Source of the DNA: Trichopria drosophilae
Lineage: Eukaryota; Arthropoda; Insecta; Hymenoptera; Diapriidae
DNA: 64,000 bases
Assembly: GCA_030407085.1 (NCBI GenBank)
Contig: CM059584.1
Span: forward strand, 7,192,001-7,256,000
Direction of reading: 5' to 3'
Both the position numbers and the translations under genes were made by a program. Each line of letters opens with the position of its first letter. The stretch's first letter is position 1. Below the pieces are notes generated by a model, which did not search any database, had not been told where the DNA came from, and saw nothing but the letters and a program-made list of their open reading frames with translations. Shown here piece after piece: positions 49,352-63,595 of this stretch.

Positions 49352-52300
49352 TTGGGTAATAGTGAAGGAAGGAAAACAAATTAAAGTCATTATTTAATAT
49401 CTTAAAAAAGTTATGCGGTGATATGTGAAATAAAATTAACAGTCTCGCTAATAAATTTGCGAAATTGAATGGATATAGAACTTCCTTTGGTTTTAAGTGA
49501 TATAAAACTGACTTGAAATGATAGTGTTTATCAAATTAGACACACGTTACTCTTATCACGTTGTTGTAACAAATGTTATAACCCAGCCTCACAAAGGTTA
49601 ACATTTTCGATCGTTTGCCCTGTCATTTGTAACATTGTGCCCATGAAATTAAATTATTTTTTATCTCAGTAATATATTTAGTAATATTTACCGAAAAACT
49701 TGTGTGTAATTAACGATGACTACGTTAAATGTTTTTTTCAATGAAATTTTATAATATCCAAACGGTTTTTTGGCAAATTTTTGTTCAAGCTGTTTTTTGA
49801 AAGGTATCATTTCACGTTTAAAATACTACTTATTAAATAATCTTTACCGATTTCGCTTAATGGGAGGTTTGGTAAATTTTATTTAATTAACTGGGTAAAT
49901 TTTACTTACTTTAATTTTTAAATGTTAAAAGTTGGAAGAAAACCAAAAGAATGAATGTTGATAATAATCATATTAACTGAAATTTGCTATGAAATTACTT
50001 GAAATTATTTTTATGAATGGTTTGAATAATCAGCTGATATAATTTTTTAATACAAAGTGATTTGGTTAGGGTAAGATATTATCAAAATATTTTGCATTTT
50101 TTAAACGATTTTATGTGATGAATCATGTTCTTCACCAATTATCGGTGTGCCATTAAAAACGCAAATTTTTTTAATCAGTTACCGCAGTGGTTAGTAACTT
50201 CAAGCACATATTTTACTAACTTCTTCTGTGAGTACTTACTTGTGTGATTAATTTTTCTTTCCAGTGATTAAAAATGTGCTGAACGTATATTTGGCAAATA
50301 ATGAATTAAAACTACGTTTTTTTTTAGAAAAATGTGTGACAAATTATGTGAAACTCACATTGTTCTGTTGGACTGCGTTTTTTTAAATTTATTTTTCTAT
50401 TGTTAAGGATTTAGGGCACATTAAATAAACTCTGAAAACTCTGTACTAGAAAAATTGATGTGTACACTTCATTTTGTGCTCCTTGTTTTTTTCGTATGCA
50501 GCTTCGAATGTTACACTCGCATATAATAAGTTATGAAGGATGAATATTCAACGAGCTATTTAGAGGATATTTAACTATGTTGATTATTTTATAATAATGA
50601 AAAGTAACATAAAATGTCCAAATTATAGGAAGGGACAGAATGTAAAAATTTCTGATATATATCAGGCATTTGTCATGGGTAGATGCCTAGGTGAAGAGCC
50701 GTTAGGAAATTATCACTTGCTACCTTGCACATTCTTCTTCAGAAAATAGTTATTTCGGGAATGCAGAAGTATTTTGAACTTTCAAAAATGGCCAGTAAGA
50801 ATGAAATTTTTTAAAGAAAATTTTAGTTTGTATCAAATTTTAGATAATTTTTAATATTTAGATAAATATTTCATTTCTTAAATCTTAATTTAGTAATTGA
50901 TCGTCGTCGTTCAGATTTTTAAAAAATATAAATAAATAAATAAGTAAATATTTTGATATTTAAATTTGGAAAAATGTACCGAATAAATACAAGAGACAAA
51001 ATAATATAATAAAGTGATCAAATAAATTGTCACAACTAAATCAATAAAGACTTATTTTATTTATTGTCAATTACGAAACCTAATTATAGATTTCTTCAGC
51101 TTAAATCATAATATATATTTCGTAACATAAAATAACATGAACTTTATGTAAAAACAATTCGACTAACTACAAATTTCTTGAAAATCACTCAATATTTTAC
51201 ACGTGAATATTATATATAGATTCTTTTCGCTTTTTTTAAATTTTTTGGAGCGTTTTTATATTTTTAATTGCACAAGTCTACTAAAATATTTTTTGAAATA
51301 TCATGAATTTTATCGTGCTAAAGTTAAGAAACTTTATGCTTATTTGTGTAGAATACAAGTCTAGTTGTTATATGATATACAGCATTTATTTTCTTAATCA
51401 TGCCATGGTATTCTTCAATAAATCATTTCATAATACAATAGTTGCTTTAGATTATTTAGAAAGGCGTCCATAATGCATCGGTTCTCTTTGCAAAAGCACG
51501 AAATTTTACCTGTGTTTCCGTTGGAGAAAAAGGTGCTTTTCGGCCAGTAAACATACATCCGGTACGATTCACTTTTTATCTATTGACCATTTTTATCTCA
51601 TAAACGGATGTCTATTCATTGGTGGTTGGACTTTCAAGCAAAACAAATTTAAAAGACGAAAAAAAAAACTGTTTTAAAAATTGTATATTGTACATAACAC
51701 TTTTTTATAAATATTTCCTATTTTTATACATATTCGAAACTCTGTTTTGAAACTAAAGAAATTAAATACAAAAGAGATTTTTAACTACTTGTTAAAATAA
51801 AATTTTGTTGCCCTCATCTTACGTCTTGCGTTAGAAAAAAACGACCAATTGTGTTGAATTTATGATGATGTTCTCAGAATTGTTGAAGAGTTAAAAATGT
51901 TTCAGAACTCTTGCAGTCAATATACTTGTATAGATAAAAGAATGCATGATTCTCCGAATATAACGAAAACGCATAATTAGCAATAAATTTCCATGATTTC
52001 ATGAATTATATCAAATTTTACAATTATTTTTGCCCATAGGTAATATACAGGATAATAGGAAATTACACGAAAGTTCTAAAATCTACCAAAGAGTATTTTT
52101 CTACATAAATGTCAATACGTACTTTGTTTTTCAATACCGGATGTAACCCTTCCTATTATATTAGAGGTATCATTTTTTAATTTCGAATCGCACAAATTGA
52201 ATTTTTTTGACGTGATTTTACGACACCCAATCATGCATTTTTTAAAGTACTTAAAATTGATTACTTCAATCAAGACATTATAGTCTTCTTTCAAGAAAAC

Positions 52301-55300
52301 ATTTTTAATTGTCAGGATTTAATTTCTAGATGTAGTCAATATTTGATTGAAACAAAATGATTTGAAATAAAAAATCTTTATTTCCAACTATGCCAATATT
52401 CTTTTGCCGATATAATGTATTTCTTGTATTTTTTTGCTGTAATAAGTAAAGCGATTTCTCGTCTAAAAATGCTTCTTACTTTGCTTAACGCACTCTTCAA
52501 CGGAGAAAGGAAAAGGGACCGTGTGAATAAGCGTGGGTGTATTCTTCGGATCATATCTCAAATCATTATCTGAGTCTGTAATATTTCCTGGTTGTCTGTA
52601 TATGCGGGGTGAATTTATTGATGCCTCTGAATACTATTATTATAGTACTTAATTGTAAACTGATTATTTTTCCCTTTATTTCGCAGAGGAAATTCCAAGA
52701 ATAGAATGTGGAGGTAGCTAAATGGTAAATTACTGTACGTCAGATTTCAACTATTATCTCAGATTTATATTTTACGTTTAATTGGACTAGTAAAGTAAAA
52801 ATATTGTAATCATTAAAAAATAAAGTTTAAACATTAAGAAACGTATTATAGGCGAGATAACTGCAGAAGTTAAATGAATTTAATTATGAAAAAGACAGAT
52901 CATAACTAATGAAAGTGCCGGGGATTTTTTTTGTCAAGAAGAGTAATTAGTAACAGTTAGTAGTAGAAAATAATTTAGAGCAGAAAATTATTTGAAAGAA
53001 TCAATTAAAATAAATGAGTCGATTTTATAAATATATGCAGAATCTGTGATATGTGAAAATATAAAAAAGAAGAAACAATAACTATTCTAATCTTGTGTAT
53101 TTATTTGTTTGTACCTTTTCTTTTTCAATAATCGCAGATTCTGCAACAATTTTCTTTTTTTTATGCTGCAGCATAAAAATCGATTTACTGAAACTATTAT
53201 CATTAGAACATTTGAAGAATATTTGACTATGATTTAATTATTGTAAAGAAACATTTTTAGTTGTCTTCTACAATTTATAGTTTCTTGAAACTGGTCGTAT
53301 TAATTTAATACTTAACAGATTTATACGTGTAAAATTGAGAATCATTACTTGTAAATATACAGATAAATTATTAGTAGAGTCTTCCTGCATGTCTTTAATT
53401 TGTTTTAAGATATCAACAGCAATATTAAACTTTCTGAATAAAATTGTAGTCAATTTTTTTAAATATAAAATGTCTTCAATATGTGACCTCAAAATGATAT
53501 ATACTACCAAAATTAACTAATATTCTCGAAATGCATACCTCGAGAAACATCTCAACACGTGTTATTACAAGTTAGAAAATAATCATCCAACGACATATCT
53601 ATAACACACTTGTAACAGAAACTTTGAATAGAAAATAAGATTTTCTTTTTTCCATGAAATCCATACGTTGATATACGAAAATCAAGGAAAATTTGAAAAG
53701 ATGTACGACGTTGCAATATTTTCTTCAGGGAAATGATAACTTAAACAAAATTCCAGATGTTAGCACCACGTGGTTTTGAGGCTAAGCAAGCGTTTAGAGG
53801 GATTCTTTAAAATACGAAAAAACGAAGTGTAAGGACGCTTGGGATTTGTTAAATTGATGGACATCGTAACCGATTTTCAGAAAAAGAAAAATGAAAATTT
53901 GACTGCAAAAAGAAACAAAGACATTTTAAAAATATATTCAGAACGAGTAATGTCTTAGGATGAATTGTTTCTTTTTTAATTTTTATCCTTTGTTTTTCTT
54001 TTAAAATTTTGAATTTATGAGTTATTTTAAGAGTTAGAGAGAGAATAATAAAAATTGAAGAAAAAGCGATAATTTGACCAAAAAATCGAAAGAGGATTCA
54101 TGAATATAAAATAATAACAGTTTATATGTAAGCTTCATGTTAAAATTGTTTTAAAAATATCACGATTTTTCATTTTTCAAACTTTTATTTTTATAAACAT
54201 CAAAATACATCGCATTATAATTATTACGGAACTATAATACTAGTTTCTTCAAAGTTACCTTAAAAAATTAAACAAACAATTTAATTTTCTAGTTCCATCT
54301 CGAATCTAGTTAAAGTTATGCTTTTGGTGTTTTTGGATTAAAATTAGGTTGTTTATTATTGTCTGATATTTAATTAATTAAATCAATTATTAGTATAGTC
54401 TAATTCAACTCTAGTCCAGGTAGATTTGAATCATTTTGAAGTTATAAAAAACTTCATCTGTTTCTCATGTGATTCAATATAGTTTAATCAAAATTTGATC
54501 AGTTACTTTCTCATGCTTAGTTTAAAAAATAAAATACAATTTTACATGCAATCAAGCATAACCAAACCTAATTGAATCAATTAAGTATACAGTTAAATAT
54601 TGAAAATAGCTACATGCAAGTTATCGACATTTAAAATACCAAATATTATCACATAAGAGTAATTAAACTTTTTTGTACTAAATCAATGTAATGTCATTTT
54701 TCTGATGGTAAGGGATCAGTAAAATCCATCCTTGATTTCGAAAAATTTGAATAATTTAAATGCAAAAATTTCTTTTTCAAATCTACAGCAATGTTTAGAT
54801 GGTACATTCCATAATAATTTGTAAATATAGGTTTAATTTATTTAAAATAAATTAAATATTAATAATTAAAAAGAATTCCAAAAACAATTTATAATAGGGA
54901 ATGAAAATGTAGTCATTTCTTTTCGATCACAGAACAGATGTGGCCTGTGGGAATGTTTTTGTCGTTCTTATAATTTCGCCACATGTGCATGGGATACTCG
55001 TCTCCATTATGAGAGCATAACTTTTACTGATGATTGAAAACTGGGTATACTGCATCCTTATAAATAACACTTCTTTTATAATTATTTTAAGCTCAATATT
55101 TATTAGATTTACTAATTAAGAATATATTGTAATGACGATTGCTTCTACTATTTTTTGCTCTCTAAATTTTGAATTAGTTAAAAACTGTTATTTCGTAAAC
55201 GAAAAATGGGTTACTCATGCCAATTAGTAATAAATTTTAATAATAAAATGTGAAAACCGACTAGTCCATGGGTAACATTTTATTTTTTACTGTTTGATTA

Positions 55301-57120
55301 AGTGAATCAACTTTTCGATTAGTAGTAATATGAAAATTTTGCCTGAAATGAATCTGCAACAATATTTCTTGATACATTTCGCAATTACAACCTTGATGCA
55401 ATTTGTTTTAGACCAATTGGATTAAATTATCATATTCAAAAAGTCGAAACAAAATAATACAATATTCCACGCCGGGTCGTGCTGAAATTTTTTATTATTT
55501 TGTTTGGACTATTTCAACATGATAATTTTATCCGATTGGTATAAAACAATTTGCACAAAGTTTATAATCGTGAAAAGTATCAAGAAATATAGTTGTATAA
55601 TATATAGATTATCGCTAAGAATTCAGCAACGATTTAACACTGACACGTATAACCTCATTCCTTCATCAGATTCTAGGCAGACCCTGCCAAAAGATCTGAG
55701 CAGCATCTAGTAAGCCGGCCAGAACTTCTGGTCAATTTTCTTACAGGGATTTTACGCCATATTTTGTAATTTTGACTAGTTCTTCTCTAGGTTTCATAAT
55801 AAACGCGAGATGTAACGAAAAATTAAAAGAATTTCCTTATTTAAATTGTGTGTAAGCAATATGTTGAAGTGACGTGTAGTTAAAGGAATAAAAATTGTTT
55901 TACCCTTTGGAGTATCAAACATGGTATTTTCAATTTTTATATTTATAATGAATTTCTTTCTATGCAACTGAGAATTGTCAGTTCAGAGTATGCGAAATAT
56001 GCTGAGCATATAACTTGAATAATGGGCACAAATAATTTTGGATTACATCTTCTTAAATAGAATACTAGAATACTAATAATATGTACCATAAAGGTTGTAA
56101 ACTATTAACTTCCGAGTCTCAAAATAATTTTTTTTAATGCAGAAATTCTTTCTGCAATCAATAAAAACTGTTTCGTATAAGAGAGGTATAATTTGGTGTT
56201 TATATTTTATCCACAAAAATGAATTTCACGTTTCAAAAAATTCTCATTTTTATGGTCTTGTGGACTAAAGTTTCTAAATGGCTATTTATACTATTTTAGA
56301 GTATGTTTGGCTTCAATGAACTGAATGTCCACTCCAATGATTTAGGTAATATACATAAAATTTTGCCGTGTCTTTTGGGAATATGGTATAACAAAATGTC
56401 CTTTAAGTAAGAGAAAGAAAGTATATGAAAAAACGCAACATACTTTAAAAGATGCAAAAATTGATATTTGAAAGTTTCGGGAAACTAACGACTTAACATT
56501 CGCATTTCGTAAACATGAATGCATTACAATCTGTAAGCTACCATTGACGGAAGATATTAATATCTTTGCAAGTGTCATGTTTCAATAAGGTCTGTTCGTA
56601 ATCGCACGTGTAACATTATGGATGATGTGAAGGGAAAGTTCGTAGTCGACTCAACATTCAACAAGGTTCATAACTGTTCTTTCGATTTGTTCGAAACAGA
56701 AATATTGCATTTCAGAATGAAATACTAGAAGTCAATAAATAATAATTGTGTAGCTCATGATTCTGTATTTAATTATTAAATATCCTTCGAATTTGTTTAA
56801 ATTATTTGAGGTACAAATATAATTATAGTGTGAGATGATTTTGTTTTTCGTGACTATGTCGATGAGAGTTTTTCGAAATTGACGTATTTATACAAAAAAT
56901 TATATACAATATTTTTATAAAAAGTCACGCATTTGTCTATCTGAAGTCTGCTATCTTCTGATCCAATATGCAATTTTTCGTAAAATATTTCAAATTTTGA
57001 AAAAGAATGTACATAAAAAATTCCTCAAAATTTAAAATGCACTGAAAAATAATAATTTAAACTTTTATCAAAATTGTAGAAGAAATTAAAATAATAAAAA
57101 CCTTTTAATGATCATGAGTA

Positions 57121-57166
57121 TTCGACTGTAAATCGAAACGTCCCGGGTTCAAGTCCCGGCGCGCAT
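57121..57166 (+). repeat. tRNA-Tyr(GTA)-like 3' half, 5' part missing
   Basis: A perfect 5-bp anticodon stem TTCGA/TCGAA encloses loop CTGTAAA (anticodon GTA). It is followed by a 5-base variable loop, a perfect T-stem CCGGG/CCCGG with loop TTCAAGT, then CGCGCAT as a would-be acceptor strand. Upstream there is no matching acceptor strand or D-arm, so it cannot be a working tRNA gene. It may be a truncated tRNA or the head of a tRNA-derived SINE. Confidence 0.6.
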
Positions 57167-60040
57167 CCAAGCTCTCGAGTTCAGCCGTTATTTTTTTATT
57201 TAAATCGAAAAATTGTTTAAAAAATCAGATAATAGTTCCAACGTTTCTACCAATGTGCAAAAAATATTTGTTAAAAAATGACAATTACTCTGATTCGAGG
57301 AAACTGTAAGGGTTTTCCTGCTGTTTATTATAGATTTTTTGCAACGTCAATGTTAAACATTCGAAAATTAGTTTTTGGTAAATAAAATATTACGTATCGC
57401 ATTGCAATTTTTATTTTAAATTTAGAATATAATAAAATTTATTTCCTAAATTGAAGATAATTATTTTTTGATTTTCAAGAAGTTTTATATTTTAATCAAA
57501 GAAGACTTTGATATATCTAAATTCCTGCAGTAAAGAATGGCAGCAAAAAATAACACCTTCAGCGATAACTTTTTACTGCATCATAATGAATTCATCTTCC
57601 GGAGTAACTGAAGCAGATATTTTGATGAATGTTTGATAGATTTAACGAAACTCTCACGAAACGTCTGATTCTATAAATAGCTACATTTCTTCTTACAATA
57701 TATCATCACTTATCACTAGGTCGAATATCCCTCTTATGCGGTAGTGGATATGTAAAGAATTCTTTAAAGAAGCCGAACATGTGTTTTACCGAGCACAAAT
57801 TGTCACAATGTGTAATACTTGAAATCGGATCATTTATTTGTAAAGCAAAGAGATGTTAACATTTATAAAAAATAAAAATTTGTCAAAATTATAGTTGGAT
57901 TTTTGTAGTTGGATTTAGTCTAAATATGAATAAAATTCAAACAAAATTTTGCATATTACAATTGTCTCATTTGGTGTCTCATTACGTCACTAGGAGGCGT
58001 CCAGTTTTCTCGTAAGAGAAATGGTATCGTTTCACATGTGCAATTTTAACAAATTTAACCATTTCGTATTTAAATTTTTCATTGACTGTATCTTGTATTC
58101 AGTATCAATTTTAACCTTATTTTCTATTTGCTGTTGATAAGTTATTGGATTTTTAACAAATTTTAAATGAGAATGTCTTAAGCTGCACTCATCGCATACC
58201 CCTGGAAATAATTTCGTCAAATTTTATTAGGTATAACCTATTTTCTGGCAAACGTTATGTTTAAAACTATACATGATTAAAATGGCCACAATTTAGGCAA
58301 TGAATCGCAGTCAATTGGTAAATCAGTTTGGCAATTACAAAACTCTTTTATATGTTTGAAAATTCTAGATAGTTTCTTGTAAAATTATTTAAAATACGAA
58401 TATAAAAATGTGTTAATGTCCTGGGCATTTATTACACAACAAAACTATTCAAATTGTGAACAATGAAAACCATCACATATTAGAAAATAAAAACCACAAG
58501 GTATTATCAAATTACAAGACCAAAAACTGTATTAAACTGCTCGCGTTACTAACTATAAACATTTTGATTATTTTTAGACAACCGAACAAAAAGTAACCAA
58601 GATTCAGCTAAAAAGGAAATCAGGAAAATTGTTACATTTCTGGTAGAAAACTGATCACATTCGTTACAAACTGTGCAGTATTTAAATAGAATTTTTAAGC
58701 AGTTAACCAAAATTATATCACGTCCACATTTTAAATCGGTATCTATCACAGATGTCGCATGAGGTTTTAGCGTAGCCATAAACCAAAATTAATTCCAAAA
58801 AGAAAACTAAAATTATTGGAATAGACACACGACTTTAACATTTTAATTCGATAAAATGTTTTTTTTACGACATTGTTGGAAACTTCTCAGGAGCTTAGCT
58901 AAAATATGGACATACTTACCTACGAAAAATATAGTTTGAAAGCTTGTTCCAGTATTATGTGCATGTAAAAGTCGAGCCAAAATGGCTTGAATCTTCGAAA
59001 CATTGGAGAGATAGTGGAATAGTATAAAAAAAGTCGATAATGAGCTGGAAACGTCTCAATAGCAGAGTCGAATAAATTTCGAACTGACCGGTTTTGACCA
59101 AGCTATCGTGCGTGGACAAACCCAACCTACGTAGAAATTAAATATAATTGTTCGTAAAGTTAACTGTGTATTTATTTTGTAATTCAGTGGCGCCGAAAAT
59201 TGTATTTTGTATTATTTTTTATACCGACTATAATGTTATATTAAAGTTTTTTTTGTTCGTCTAATTATTTATAAAAATATTTTACTAATTTTATTTTTCT
59301 AGTTTTAGAGCTAATAAACACGAAACATTCTTCACAATTTCAAAATGTTAATATAAAATTAGAAATAGTCAACAAAAATGGTTGATGAGCATTTTGTAGC
59401 AATATCAAGCATTTTTCGTGAATGTAACGGGAACATTGAATTTTTATATCATTCGAGAGAAAATCAATTTATTTAAGAGTTGGCTCAGTTTTCAATCATA
59501 TAAAGCAATTATTAAAGTTTCGAAAGTTTAGTCACGAATTTTTTATCAAATTAAATTCAAAATGTTTGATGAAAAATACTTTTGTTGTTGTTTTTAAATA
59601 TTAAGATAACGGAAATAGTCCAAAACGGCACATTTTGGCACACTTAACCTCACTTTTTTAAAAAATGCATCATGGTAGTAAATTTCTGCCAGCCACATTT
59701 TTTTCAGCACGAAAATTCGTTTCAGAAACTATGTGGTATATTATTTGCAAAAATCATGCAGTAAATATTAGTTGTCACAATTGAAACCGGCCCAAAATAT
59801 CCGGACCGTAAAACCAAGGTCGAAAATATCTAAAACCAAAATATTTTAAAAGCCATATTCGATTCAAATATATCTGGGAACAAAATATCTGAAAAAAATA
59901 TCGTTGGACAAAATATTCGAAAACGAATTTATTGTATTATATTTAAATTATATTAATATTGTTATTTTTAGCGCAATTTCTGTAAGAACATTAGTTACAT
60001 CGAAAACATTATGTTGTTGTATTAAGCCTTCTGAAACTGT

Positions 60041-60056
60041 AGGTTAGGTTAGGTTA
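60041..60056. repeat. Short interstitial AGGTT (insect TTAGG-type) run
   Basis: Three perfect AGGTT units in a row, equivalent to the insect telomere repeat TTAGG. Too short to imply a telomere origin. Confidence 0.5.
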
Positions 60057-60158
60057 AAAATCGTCGTGATGCATGTAATATTATTGTTATATTTATGACG
60101 TATTGCTATGTCTATTGAATACATTCACTTTTATATGTTTTCCCGTTGAATTTATATA

Positions 60159-60973
60159 CAGGGTGTCCCACAACTCACGGACAATATTGCAGGTACATAT
60201 TTTACATCAAATTTTAAGAAAAAAAGTCCGCTATCAAAATTGGATCTGATGCCCAGAATTTGATTGGCGAGTCAACGAAATTTAGAAAAAATAATCACTT
60301 TTTTGCAATAACTCGGCTCTTTCTGCAGTTTTCTAAAGAATTAGGGCTCAATTTTAAAGTTTTCTCAAGCCCTACAATTCATCTTTGAGGCTCTTTGACG
60401 TACAATAAAAATTTCTCTTGTTATAGCCACCGGAAGCGGAAAAATGCTGACTTTTGTAGGTTTTCACTTTTAATTCATTTCGCTAAATAGCTAACGAAAT
60501 ATCATGAAGGAAGAAGTTGTAGGCCTTGAATAACTGAACAATTTGAACCCTCATACGATGCGATCTGATAAAAATTGAGCCCATGAGGAGTTTCTTAAAA
60601 TCACAGAATTTCTAAAAGGCGCCTCGTGGGTTCAATTGTTATCAAATCGCATCGTATTAGGGGACAAATTGTTCGTTTTTTCATTTGTGATATTTTGTTA
60701 TTAAGCTTATTAAATATGTTAGACAGAAAAACTGCAAAAATCGGCATTTTTTCCTCTCTCTATGGCTATAACTAGAGAAATATTTACTGTAGGTCAAAGA
60801 GCTTCAAAGCTTATCGAAGAGTTATCGCAAAAAAGTGACTTTTTTCTCTCAAGTCCAATGGCTCGCCAATCAACTTCTGGGCATCAGATCCAATTTTGGT
60901 ACAAGACTTTTTTGCTTAAAATTTGATGTAGAATAGTACCTGCAATATTATCCGCGAGTTGTGAGACACCCTG
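60159..60973. mobile_element. Palindromic MITE with CAGGGTGTCCCA ends (815 bases)
   Basis: The left end CAGGGTGTCCCACAACTCAC and the right end GAGTTGTGAGACACCCTG are inverted and lie between TATA on both sides (TA target). Matching continues almost to the middle: TTGGATCTGATGCCCAGAA is answered by TTCTGGGCATCAGATCCAA, and ACGATGCGATCTGATA near 60555 faces TATCAAATCGCATCGT near 60637. Nearly the whole element is a hairpin with no coding capacity. Confidence 0.9.
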
Positions 60974-61190
60974 TATACTTATGCGATGTTAGAACATTGA
61001 AAATCATGTTTAGTACTTAATGATTAATGATGTACGAAATGAACATTTTTCAACTATTATTTTTTGAAATATTTTATCCCCTAATTTTTTTGTTTTTTAT
61101 ATTACTTTGTTGCTGGATATTTTTTTTCTGATATTGTATATGTTCTTTTGCTCCGGATATTTTGGGTCGGTGTAAACTATAGCAATAAAT

Positions 61191-62499
61191 ACTAAAATTA
61201 AGAAACCCAAAGTAAAGGAAAATAGATACCATTCAATCAGTGAAAATTGGTTTTGAATAATCGTATACAATTAGACACAATAGTGTCCAATTCTCTTGAA
61301 ATAAGATATTTTGAGATCTTTTTATTTTTAGAATGTAGGATTAAAAATAAAATATAATGGATTATATTGCATAAACTTGTTCACTTATTTTTTATTGATT
61401 TAATCATTAAAACTAGAAAAAAATGAAGTAAATGTCGCATATAAAAAAAGGATTTAAATAAAATGATATTCTTATTTAAACACTTGGGTGAAATTTATAG
61501 TTACAGTTTCGCTGCTTACACGCCTCGTCGTTGTCGTCGGTATTCTTTGTATCCGCATTTGGTAATAAAGGTGCGACAAAGGTGACTGATCTTAAGAGCC
61601 AGTTTGATATGCGAGACTATAAATTTTCAAACTATACTCAATATTCTGCCTCTTATTTATTTCTTTTTTCAGATTTTTAGACCATAGTCTATTGTATTCG
61701 CAGTCGTTTTTTATCGTCGATTATTACCTACCGCCTTGGTAGCTAGAATTATTTGAATTTGTAAGAAGGACAATAAAGAACTCCGAATACCACCTGTACG
61801 ATACTTTTTTTATTCGATTTTATTTTAATCGTGCTAAAGCCATTTTTATGGTATTAAAATATGCTCACGAATAACTATTCGCACATTATTCGACTATGCA
61901 ATATATACAATTTATTGTTTTTAAAAATTTCATTATTCCGATATAAACTGTTTTTTGTCGGTCTTTATATAAAAAAGAAATTAGATTAAATTAGGAAATT
62001 TGAAGGACGATTTATATGATATTGTATGGTTTTGGTAATTTATATTTTTCAAATCTAATATCGATACTATTGTTTTCTTTTTTAACAAAATAATTTTCGA
62101 AATGTCATCTTTTTTGCAGTTAGTTTATTTGCGAGAATCTTAGTATCTTTTAGTCAAAATTATTACCTGTTTCTATTCTATATTGTGTTAGTCCACTAAA
62201 CTGTCGGGAATTTTTGCAAAAATATTTCTTTCTTTTATTTAATCTAATTTGACGGGGTCTGTGTGTTTATCCAATGTAGGATCTATTAGATTGTAAATTT
62301 ATATACATGGGTATAATTTGTCTTTACCAGGTTTTATATTTGCAACATTTGTTTTAACTGGTTTGGAAACAATTCTAATTTTTGTTTTTGAACAATTACC
62401 TATTAGCACTTTAAAGTACGGAAAAACACTGTTTTAACTTGTTCGTTACTATTATTTCGTTTGATAATGTTTTGGGGAATATTCTTTTAGAAAACTTAA
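61191..62499. other. Gene-free A+T-rich stretch
   Basis: No exon, RNA gene or clear repeat boundary was found between the nested elements and the RT fragment. Confidence 0.4.
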
Positions 62500-62952
62500 T
62501 TAGGATGTTTTAAAAAAATAGTCAACTTTGTAAAATTTTTAATATTTGAGAGAAATATTTATTTTCATGCAAATAATTTTAATGCTTTTAACCGTAAATC
62601 TTTCAAGGGACTTCCTCAAGGTGGCGTTCATATCCCTTTACTGTATACAATTTATGTTCATGACATCGTAAAAAATCTTCGGAACAGTATCTTTTATTCC
62701 CAATTCGCTGACGTTGTTACTTTATTTACCTCTGTTTCTGGTCCCAAAATAAGTACAAATTCAATGGAGTATGCCATAGAATCCATAAATGTAATTTTGA
62801 AAAATATTGGTTCAGTTTTAGCTTCTGTAAAAAACTCATCTCATTCGCATTTTAATAAAAAACGAATTCCTCCAGGAACAGTCCAAGTAAAATTGAACTC
62901 CCATAGTATTAATAGAATTTTTGTATTTTTTCTCCAAAGTTTGTTCCCCTGA
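62500..62952 (+). pseudogene. Non-LTR retrotransposon reverse transcriptase fragment
   Basis: An open frame of about 150 codons, extending left of the first ATG at 62764, contains FKGLPQGGVHIPLLYTIYVH and then FADVVTLFT. In jockey/R1-type reverse transcriptases these positions are KGLPQGSVLSPLLYNIY (template-grip region) and FADD (catalytic). Here the second catalytic Asp is replaced by Val, so the enzyme is dead. Endonuclease, the rest of the RT and a 3' tail are absent. Flanking DNA in the same frame is quickly closed. It is an old 5'-truncated and decayed copy. Confidence 0.88.
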
Positions 62953-63595
62953 AGTCTCAGTCTCATTAACAATTCAAAGTTTAATTCAAATTTTTGTTAA
63001 CGATGGAAAATAATATTACTAATTTAAAAAATTTCAAATCATTTCTGATTTGGATAAAAAACTTTATAGAGATTTCATGCTCCAGGACGATTACTCTATC
63101 AACTCATTAAAAACACAATTTTTAAAAAATTTCTGTTTTCATCTTTAGTTGAGTATAATTCTATATTATTAATATTTACTAGTAAAGTAACGAAGTCTAA
63201 AAGTTTTAGTAATTTTTTAAATGAAATTGTGCACAAATTAGTATTTGAAGTAATCAAATTTCTATATTTGTCGTCATTTTCCTTGATGTATTAAATAATT
63301 TCGTTCAGTATATACCTATCTAATAATTTAGGAATTATAATACTACAACAATGTTATTTCTGTATTGCCTATGCAGATTGCATGAAAAATTTATAGAATT
63401 TTTTTTAGATTTATGGAGACAATATTTTACCTCCACATTTATGAAAGAAGACAAAAATTAAGTGATACATGTGTGCCTTAATTAACGAATCAAATATAAT
63501 TTGATATATTTAATGTGTTATTTATCTTTTGAAATATATTTATGTATTAATTACTTGCAATTATTCTTAACAGAATATTTTCATTTCTGTTTCAG

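Larger units (their letters stand above)
48871..59764. other. Very A+T-rich gene-free stretch
   Basis: Apart from the MITE at 49086-49351 and the tRNA-like piece at 57121-57166, about 11 kb show only short, unsupported open frames, homopolymer runs and low-complexity DNA. A slightly GC-richer patch lies near 54930-55020. If the DOCK gene crosses it, this is intron. Confidence 0.45.
59765..61190. mobile_element. Older inverted-repeat element carrying the nested MITE
   Basis: The left arm has CGGCCCAAAATATCCGGA (about 59789) and the right arm the complementary TCCGGATATTTTGGGTCGG (about 61156), extending outwards into ATTAGTTGTCAC against its degraded counterpart. Within the left arm AAAATATCTGAAA-like units recur. 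The 815-base palindrome inserted into it. Exact ends are uncertain. Confidence 0.62.
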
